Shown here piece by piece: positions 16,792 through 21,794 of a stretch of DNA of 21,794 nt. Each line of letters opens with the position of its first letter. Positions within the stretch are counted from its first letter, which is position 1. The notes beneath the pieces were generated by a model. The model did no database searches. It was not told the origin of the DNA and saw only the letters and a list, made by a program, of their open reading frames with translations. The stretch is from CAWEHT01 sp963808455 (lineage in GTDB: Bacteria > Chloroflexota > Anaerolineae > CG2-30-64-16). The stretch lies in contig CAWEHT010000292.1 in the NCBI GenBank assembly GCA_963808455.1, positions 1 to 21,794 of the forward strand, given 5' to 3'. The translations under genes and the position numbers were made by a program.

Positions 16792-16831
16792 GGCGATCCC
16801 CATCCGGTGGCCCGGATGGGGATCGCCATTT
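16792..16831 (+). terminator. Intrinsic terminator of the PD40-adaptor operon
   Basis: GGCGATCCCCATCCGG (16792-16807) pairs perfectly over 16 bp with 16812-16827, with a 4-base loop, followed by ATTT. It lies 21 bases after the adaptor stop codon. Confidence 0.85.
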
Positions 16832-17100
16832 ACTGTCATTACTGAGTCATGCGGCCGGCGTTGCTCCTTGGTCAGGCCTCGCGGCCCCGCCAACGCCGGG
16901 GACCTGCAGAGCCACGTGCAGCTGGGTGAGGGTGGGGGAGGAGCGAGCTTCGGCGTGATGCCCTGTCAGGACCGGCCTGGCTGCGGTTAGCGCTCAGCCC
17001 CTTGGCCGCGCTACCCAGGCGTGCGAGTGCCGGCGAACGGGAGAAGCGCGTGAGCTCCGCCCTTCGCCCGCGGGGAGAGATGAACCACTTAGCGCCGCAT
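16832..17100. other. Intergenic region between converging operons
   Basis: About 270 bases between the adaptor terminator and the histidine kinase stop. I see no credible gene. One inverted repeat stands out, CCGGCGTTG (16855-16863) with CAACGCCGG (16891-16899), 27-base loop. It could serve as a terminator for the histidine kinase operon only weakly, since it has no U-tract. Confidence 0.5.
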
Positions 17101-18501
17101 TTACTCTGCCGCCTGGGGCAGCGTCACGATGAAGCGGGTACCGTAACCGGATTCGCTGTGCACCTCGATGGTGCCGTCCTGTGCCTCTACCAGTTCCTTG
17201 GCGATGGCGAGCCCCAACCCGGTCCCCGGGCCCCGCCGCGACACCTCACCGCGATAGAAACGTTCGAAGATGTGCGGCAGCGCCTCGGGCAGGATGCCCG
17301 GCCCGCTATCGCTCACTGAGATCACGGCGCAGCCGTCGAGCAGCTGCGCCGTGACATCGATGGCCGTGCCGAAGGGCGTGTGGACGTGCGCGTTCTCGAG
17401 CAGGATCAGCAGCACCTGCTTGAGGGCATCTCGATCTCCGCAAACCATCACATCGGGCGGAGGCCCGCAGGTGATCTTGTTGTGAGGCGCCAATAGCTTC
17501 CCCTGGCGGCAGATGTCTTCGAGCAGCGGCGTGAGCGACAGCGGCTCGCGGCGCAGGGCCTGGCCGGCATCTGCGCGCGCGAGAACCAATAACTGGTTCA
17601 CCAGCCGGATCAGCCGCTCCACCTCTTCCGTGGTGTCCGCCAGGATCTCGCGGCGCTCGACGGGGTCGATGGGCGGCTCGCGGCGCAGTAACTCCATGTT
17701 GCCCCTGACCGTGGTCAGGGGCGTTCGCAATTCGTGCGATGCGTCGGCCACAAAACGGCGCTGCGAAGCCAGGGCGCCCTCGAGCTGGCGATAAGCAGCT
17801 TCGAGCTCGGCCAGCATGTCGTTGAAGGTGAGAGCCAGCTGGCCGACCTCGTCGATCGGCCCGGTATGCCGCACGCGGTGGCTGAAATCGTGCTCCGCGC
17901 CGATAGCCCGCGCCGTTTGCGTGATGCGGCCGATGGGGCCAAGCGCCATGCCGGCCAGCACCCAACCCATCGCAAACGCAGCCAGGATTGCCAGGCTGCT
18001 GCCGATCATCAGGATCAGGCGCAGAGTACTTTGCGATTGCTGCGTTTCGCCGATCGGGAAGGCCACCTGCACAATCTGGTGGCTGCCCTCCGGCCCCATG
18101 AATGGCTGGCTGTAGACCAGCAAGGGCTGGCCGTCAACCTGCGCCGTCTCGAACCACCCCGATCCCTTCTGCGCGCTTTGCAGCCCTTTTTGGCTGAGCG
18201 GCAGGCTGGTCCCACTGAGGTCGAAGCTCCGCGCCAGGACGGTGCCGGTCATGCCGCGGGTCTGCAGCCAGCGGCCCGGCAGCACCCCGTTCGGCAGGCT
18301 GGGGCCCGGCGGCCCCTGATCCTCGGGGCCGGGCTCGCCCCGTTGAGAGACGGCAAAGGCGGTGGCCTGCCGTATCAGATCCCGTTCGATCCCGCCGTAG
18401 GTCGAATCCGTCTGGGTGGCATACAGGATCACGCTGAAGGCAATCAGGGTGAAGGCCAGGATCGCGCTGTAAAGCAGGGTCAGGCGCAGCCGGATCGACA
18501 T
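17101..18501 (-). CDS. Sensor histidine kinase with HAMP domain
   Basis: A 466-residue membrane sensor. TM1 is at about 7-29 and an extracytoplasmic sensor of about 130 residues follows, rich in Pro/Gly (GEPGPEDQGPPGPSLPNG). TM2 is at about 160-186, then HAMP to about 240. The HisKA H-box is ADASHELRTPLT with phospho-acceptor His256. The ATPase boxes are N (LLENAHVHTPFG), G1 (SDSGPGILP), F (HIFERFYRG) and G2 (GPGTGLGLAIAKELV), ending TRFIVTLPQ. All catalytic boxes are intact. The sensor region matches no ligand family I can name. It is downstream of its response regulator by 97 bases, in the same direction, so presumably one operon under the autoregulatory CTCAG operator. The overall layout resembles MprB/BaeS-type envelope sensors. 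Confidence 0.94.
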   Translation of the reverse strand: MSIRLRLTLLYSAILAFTLIAFSVILYATQTDSTYGGIERDLIRQATAFAVSQRGEPGPEDQGPPGPSLPNGVLPGRWLQTRGMTGTVLARSFDLSGTSLPLSQKGLQSAQKGSGWFETAQVDGQPLLVYSQPFMGPEGSHQIVQVAFPIGETQQSQSTLRLILMIGSSLAILAAFAMGWVLAGMALGPIGRITQTARAIGAEHDFSHRVRHTGPIDEVGQLALTFNDMLAELEAAYRQLEGALASQRRFVADASHELRTPLTTVRGNMELLRREPPIDPVERREILADTTEEVERLIRLVNQLLVLARADAGQALRREPLSLTPLLEDICRQGKLLAPHNKITCGPPPDVMVCGDRDALKQVLLILLENAHVHTPFGTAIDVTAQLLDGCAVISVSDSGPGILPEALPHIFERFYRGEVSRRGPGTGLGLAIAKELVEAQDGTIEVHSESGYGTRFIVTLPQAAE

Positions 18502-18598
18502 CGTATCACCAGTGCAGGGCCTTCCCGGTCCGCCCTCCGAAGGGGGATTGAGGCGAGGTCCCCGCCGGGGGCAAGCCTTCGATCATTGAGGGCATTTC

Positions 18599-19276
18599 CT
18601 ACTCTTCGCGCAACACGTAACCTACACCACGAACCGTCTGGATCAGGCGTGGCTCGCCGCCGGCCTCGGTTTTCTTGCGCAAGTAGCCCACATAGACTTC
18701 GAGGACGTTGTCATCCCCGCCAAAGTCGTAGCCCCACACTTCCTGCAAGATCTGTTCCCGGCTCAGCACCTGGCGCGGGTGGCGCAGCAGGAAGCGCAGC
18801 AAATCATATTCTTTGGAAGTCAGATCGATCGCGCGCCTTCCGCGCCACGTCTCCCGGGTCACCGGGTCGAGGCGAAGATCGGCGTACTCGAGCGCCTCAT
18901 CGGTCAACGTCACGGAAGGGCGCCGCAGCAGGGCGTGGATGCGCGCCAGCAGCTCGGCGGGGGCAAACGGCTTGATCAGGTAATCGTCGGCCCCGTTTTC
19001 CAGGCCTTCCACCCGGTTCTCCACGGCATCGCGGGCGGTCAGCATGAGGACAAGCGTCTTATCGCCCGCAGTGCGCATCCGCTGCAAGACTTCCAGCCCA
19101 TCGAACCCCGGCAATAACCAATCGAGCACAACGACATCGGGGCGATGCGCCTGCACCGCAGAAAGCGCCTCGTTGCCGTCGCTCGCGCTGAGGACATGGA
19201 AACCCTCGTAGGCCAGCGTGCGCTGAAGCATTTTCAGCAATTTAGGATCATCGTCAACTATCAGAACCGTCGCCAT
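18599..19276 (-). CDS. OmpR/PhoB-family response regulator
   Basis: A 225-residue two-domain regulator. The receiver (1-120) has the acidic pocket IVDDDP (D8-D10), phospho-acceptor Asp52 in VVVLDWLLPG, Thr80 in LMLTARD and Lys102 in YLIKPF. The winged-helix DNA-binding domain (about 127-223) contains the family marks RRAIDLTSKEYDLLRFLLRH, REQILQEVWGYDF, VLEVYVGYLRKK and IQTVRGVGYVLREE. It starts at ATG 19276 behind a G-rich ribosome binding site and is followed by the histidine kinase gene. Members of this family bind as tandem dimers to direct repeats spaced 10-11 bp. Such a repeat array stands in its own promoter and in front of the MacB-like and PD40 genes, making those the predicted targets. 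Confidence 0.95.
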   Translation of the reverse strand: MATVLIVDDDPKLLKMLQRTLAYEGFHVLSASDGNEALSAVQAHRPDVVVLDWLLPGFDGLEVLQRMRTAGDKTLVLMLTARDAVENRVEGLENGADDYLIKPFAPAELLARIHALLRRPSVTLTDEALEYADLRLDPVTRETWRGRRAIDLTSKEYDLLRFLLRHPRQVLSREQILQEVWGYDFGGDDNVLEVYVGYLRKKTEAGGEPRLIQTVRGVGYVLREE

Positions 19277-19297
19277 GCCGCATCCCCCGCTTCGATT

Positions 19298-19352
19298 ATT
19301 ATAGCACTATGTTCCTGAGACGGAATTGAGCCGCTCCTGAGCCTATGCTGAG
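19298..19352 (-). promoter_or_regulatory. Autoregulatory operator and promoter of the response regulator operon
   Basis: On the minus strand, CTCAG (from 19352), CTCAG (19341), CTCAA (19330) and CTCAG (19319) follow one another at exactly 11 bp. The extended -10 TGC-TATAAT has its hexamer at 19303-19298, 16 bp after the last element starts. The -35 position is occupied by the third element, typical of an OmpR-family activated promoter. The leader is about 15 bases. Confidence 0.75.
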
Positions 19353-19378
19353 AGCCGGGCGCGCTCGATCCCCTGCCC

Positions 19379-20166
19379 TCAGGCGAGGAAGGCGCGCAGC
19401 GCCAGATTAACGGCGCGGGGCTGTTCCAGCGGCGTCAGGTGGGCCGCGCGCCGGATCACGACGAGCTGGGCGCCGGGCATGGCCGCGGCCATGCCTTGCC
19501 GCGACCGAAAGCGGCGCGAGCCGATCCTCAGCGCCGGCCATCACCAGGGCGGGCACGGTGATAGTGGACAGAGTGGGCCGGCTATCCGGCCGGTCGCGCA
19601 GACCTTGCAGCGTGGCGACGAGCCCGGGGCCGGGCCACGCGGCCATCATGGCAAAGGTCCGGGTCGCCACGCGCGCGTTCTGCAGGCTGCCCGCGGCCAG
19701 GAGGAGCTGCGTCTGTTCGCGGGCAAAGGCCTCAACGCCCTCGGCCGACACCCTGGCGATTGTGGCCTCCCGGTTAGCCCGCGCTTCAGGGCCATCTGGC
19801 TCGGCCCACGTGTTGAGCAAGGCCAGCGACCCCACACGCTCGGGGTAGCGCCGCCAGAAGGCGAACGCCACGTAGCCACCCATGCTCAGGCCGCCGATGA
19901 CCACGCGCCGGATGCCAAGGTGGTCGAGCAGCCCGACCAGATCGTCAGCGTGCTGGTCCATGCTGTACGGGCCGGCGGGAACATCCGAGCCTCCGGCCCC
20001 ACGCAGAATCCGGTGCGACCACGCGCACCACCTCGGAAAGCCGGGCAAGTTGCGAATCCCAAAGATGCCGATCCAGAGGGAAGCCGTGGACCAGCAGCAA
20101 GGCCTTCGCGTGGCTCCGGCCGCGGTCACTGTAAGCCAGCCTGACGCCGTTCACTGTGGCGTACAT
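19379..20166 (-). CDS. Alpha/beta hydrolase (two frameshifts)
   Basis: An alpha/beta-hydrolase-fold enzyme of about 261 residues; substrate not identifiable. The start ATG 20166 follows GAGGAG at 6 bases, opening MYATVNGVRLAYSDRGR. The oxyanion strand is ALLLVHGFPLDRHLWD. The nucleophile elbow is VVIGGLSMGGYVAF (Ser). The acid is in VMAGAEDRLAP (Asp) and the His in RRAAHLTPLEQP, so the triad is complete once the frame is corrected. An extra T at 20007-20008 (AA on the plus strand) separates VVRVVAPD from LRGAGGSDVP. A second break near 19499-19506 precedes the C-terminal MAAAMPGAQLVVIRRAAHLT. The stop is at 19379-19381. Fold, length and the GLSMGG elbow suit the 3-oxoadipate enol-lactonase-like esterase group, but that is only resemblance. 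It is divergent from the MFS gene. Confidence 0.85.
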
Positions 20167-20207
20167 ACCGTGCTCCTCTATGCTGAACGCTCGCGCGAGT
20201 TCCCGGT

Positions 20208-20236
20208 TTGGCAGTGATCCCCTTCTATCATACAAT
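20208..20236 (+). promoter_or_regulatory. Promoter of the MFS gene, overlapping an opposite promoter
   Basis: TTGGCA (20208-20213), a 17-base spacer and TACAAT (20231-20236). The ATG at 20245 is only 9 bases beyond the -10, so the message is leaderless or nearly so. On the minus strand, TTGCAT (20254-20249), a 16-base spacer and TATGAT (20232-20227) could drive the hydrolase gene. The two -10 elements overlap. Confidence 0.6.
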
Positions 20237-20244
20237 CCCGCACG

Positions 20245-21453
20245 ATGAATGCAAGACCGCTCCTCAGGAAGCTGCCGGCAAAGCGTGAGGCCCTGGCGGT
20301 TCCCGGAAGCTTTGTCACCATGTTCCTCATGGGAGCAACGGTTTCCTTGCTGGGCCCAAGCCTGCCGGACATCGCCCGGCGCACCGGCGTAACGTTGGGG
20401 GAGACGGGCATCCTCTTCACGCTGTTCGGTGCCGGCTCGCTGGCAGCCACCCTTCTGATGGCCGGGCTGGTCAACCGCCCGGCGCGGCGGTTACTGTTGA
20501 TCGGTGGCTCGGCCATGCTGGCCGGCATGCTTTGGCTGGCAGCGGGCGCCACGACGCTGGGCTGGCTCGGGGCCGCGTTGGCGCTGGCCGGCTTTGGGAT
20601 GAGCACCGCCTGTATCGCGCCCAACGTCATCTTGATCGAGGTCTACCGTTCACGGGCACCCTCGGCGTTGAATGCCCTGCACATGGTGGCAGGAATCGGC
20701 GCTTTCCTGAGCCCGCTGGCCATCGGCTTTATCGGACAGCGAGGCGGCGATTATCGCGCCGTTTTCCTTGTGCTGGCGGCCCTGGAAGGTCTGGTCGCCA
20801 TCCTGTGGGCTACGGCGCGGCTGCCAGGGCCACGGGTTGAAGTCGCTGCGCCGGCACTGCCGCTGGCCGCGCTCCGCCCGCTGCTGATCTTTCTGGTCCT
20901 TGCATTGCTCTACGACGGCTGTGAGCAGGCCTTCGGCGCCTGGCTGTTCGCCTATGCCCGCCAGCCGGGCGCGCTCGATGTGGCGGCAGCAGGTGCTACG
21001 GCGTCGTTGTTCTGGCTGGCCATGATCGCGGGCCGGCTGCTTGCCACCCAAACCCTGCGGCGGGCCGGCACCCTGGCACTGCTCGTCGCCAGCGTGTGCC
21101 TTGGCGGGGCGGGAGTGGCCTTCGTGGCCCTGGCCGGGCCCAGGCATGATCTCCTATGGGCCGCCACGGCGCTCACAGGCCTCGCGTTCGGGCCGATCTT
21201 CCCCACGACGCTGGCAGCAGGGGCGCAGGTCATGCCAGAGCGCGCCGGGATCTCCAGCAGCCTGTTGATCGCCAGCGCTTCCGCCGGCACCATGATCCTG
21301 CCATGGGCCACCGGGACCCTCATCCCCACCCTCGGCGTTACGGCCAGCATCGCGGCGGTCGACGCGCCGTTGGCTTTGATGCTGGCCTGCCTCGCTATCC
21401 TGCACCTACGTAGCCGTTCGGCCAAATGCGCACCAGGCGGAAACAAAAAATAG
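20245..21453 (+). CDS. Major facilitator superfamily transporter
   Basis: A 402-residue membrane protein with about 12 hydrophobic helices. The first half runs from AVPGSFVTMFLMGATVSLLGPSLPDIARRTGV, with a short cytoplasmic loop NRPARR between helices 2 and 3, to LAGFGMSTACIAPNVILIEVY and HMVAGIGAFLSPLAIGFIG. The second half contains LYDGCEQAFGAWLFAYAR, the loop IAGRLLATQTLRRAG and GLAFGPIFPTTLAAGAQV, with an acidic/Cys residue pair in helix 7. The LGPSLPDIAR start and the GPIFPTTLA helix resemble the FucP-like sugar and MFSD4-like subgroup, but the substrate cannot be stated. No Shine-Dalgarno sequence precedes ATG 20245, which agrees with a leaderless message from the promoter at 20208-20236. 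Confidence 0.88.
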   Translation: MNARPLLRKLPAKREALAVPGSFVTMFLMGATVSLLGPSLPDIARRTGVTLGETGILFTLFGAGSLAATLLMAGLVNRPARRLLLIGGSAMLAGMLWLAAGATTLGWLGAALALAGFGMSTACIAPNVILIEVYRSRAPSALNALHMVAGIGAFLSPLAIGFIGQRGGDYRAVFLVLAALEGLVAILWATARLPGPRVEVAAPALPLAALRPLLIFLVLALLYDGCEQAFGAWLFAYARQPGALDVAAAGATASLFWLAMIAGRLLATQTLRRAGTLALLVASVCLGGAGVAFVALAGPRHDLLWAATALTGLAFGPIFPTTLAAGAQVMPERAGISSSLLIASASAGTMILPWATGTLIPTLGVTASIAAVDAPLALMLACLAILHLRSRSAKCAPGGNKK

Positions 21454-21466
21454 GCATAAAGTACGC

Positions 21467-21496
21467 TTCCAAGCCACCAGGGACGCGGTCTACAAT
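21467..21496 (+). promoter_or_regulatory. Possible promoter of the small ORF
   Basis: TTCCAA (21467-21472), an 18-base spacer and TACAAT (21491-21496). The -10 is good and the -35 is weak. The leader to ATG 21597 would be about 93 bases. Confidence 0.4.
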
Positions 21497-21596
21497 GTAA
21501 ATGGGCCGTAAATATCGGCAACTTGGTGGAACCAGGTGCACGGATCAAGCGTTTAACCATGGGAAGGATATTTGAGGAAAGGTAGGAAAGGCCGCC

Positions 21597-21740
21597 ATGC
21601 GTCTCCCGTTGATTATTGCAATCCTCCCGTTGTTGGCATGGACGCTGCTGCCGCAGCTCGATCGGTTCTCTGAAGCCGACCCGAACACCGACGGCTTCCA
21701 CGCGTATCTCACTCGCCTGGCCCATTGGATGAACAATTAG
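21597..21740 (+). CDS. Small hydrophobic or secreted peptide, 47 aa, unknown
   Basis: ATG 21597 to TAG 21738-21740 codes for 47 residues: MRLPLIIAILPLLAWTLLPQ is a hydrophobic N-terminus that could be a membrane anchor or an uncleaved signal. A polar part with LDRFSEADPNTDGFHAYLTR follows, and the end is HWMNN. The purine-rich AGGAAAGG is placed 5 bases before the ATG. A promoter-like sequence lies upstream and a strong terminator 22 bases downstream, so this is an isolated complete transcription unit. I do not recognise the family. The signals on both sides make a real gene more likely than chance, but 47 codons alone prove little. Confidence 0.5.
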   Translation: MRLPLIIAILPLLAWTLLPQLDRFSEADPNTDGFHAYLTRLAHWMNN

Positions 21741-21762
21741 CCCCTGGATGTGCATAGCTCAC

Positions 21763-21794
21763 AGGGAGGGCGCCGAGGCGCCCTCCCTTTCTTT
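21763..21794 (+). terminator. Intrinsic terminator after the small ORF
   Basis: AGGGAGGGCGCC (21763-21774) and GGCGCCCTCCCT (21777-21788) form a GC-rich stem with a very short loop, followed by TTCTTT to the window's end. Confidence 0.85.

Noticed and set aside
17734..18975. 413-codon plus-strand frame across the histidine kinase and response regulator genes
   Set aside because: It spans two well-supported genes on the other strand and shows no recognisable domain.

Overview
The window is 21.8 kb of GC-rich bacterial chromosome carrying ordinary core genes and one regulated envelope locus. The most likely source is a member of the Chloroflexota (Anaerolineae-like). That assignment rests on the high GC, a Gram-positive-type SOS box (GAAC-N4-GTTC) in the lexA promoter, a MacB/HlyD-like system with no outer-membrane partner, and a secreted SH3/PD40 protein. 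No rRNA, tRNA or other taxonomic marker is present, so it remains an inference. At least nine single- or double-base frameshifts interrupt genes that are normally intact (nadE, hppA, lexA, hlyD-like and others). This pattern fits uncorrected sequencing or assembly errors better than gene decay.

Layout, left to right. 1-633 (-): badly interrupted NYN/YacP-like RNase gene. 750-3168 (+): glutamine-dependent NAD+ synthetase, overlapped by 4 bases by a PEBP (YbhB/YbcL-like) lipoprotein gene. 3202-4380 (-): RNase D with an HRDC domain. 4381-4557: two divergent, near-consensus sigma70 promoters. 4558-6925 (+): membrane H+-pyrophosphatase, predicted K+-independent, ending in two strong hairpins. 7058-7396 (-): ribosome silencing factor RsfS. 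7672-8905 (+): lexA followed 12 bases later by a 3-methyladenine DNA glycosylase gene, behind a promoter with an SOS box between -35 and -10. 8887-10485 (-): MurJ lipid II flippase. 10590-11108 (+): NUDIX hydrolase. 11366-12067 (-): membrane-anchored DsbA-like oxidoreductase.

12229-19276 is the most interesting part. A MacB/FtsX-type permease (-) is divergent from a two-gene operon (+) coding for a secreted SH3b/PD40 beta-propeller protein and an HlyD/MacA-like adaptor. Further right lies an OmpR-family response regulator and histidine kinase operon (-). I find the same operator architecture, four CTCAG-like elements repeated at exactly 11 bp and ending 15-16 bp before a -10 hexamer, in front of all three transcription units (19315-19352, 13572-13609 and 13673-13710), each time oriented with its own promoter. 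This predicts that the response regulator activates its own operon and both sides of the divergent export/propeller locus: a self-contained envelope-sensing regulon. No ABC ATPase gene for the permease is in the window.

The right end holds an alpha/beta hydrolase (-), a major facilitator transporter (+) whose promoter places the start codon at or next to the transcription start, and a 47-codon gene for a small hydrophobic peptide with its own promoter-like sequence, ribosome binding site and intrinsic terminator.
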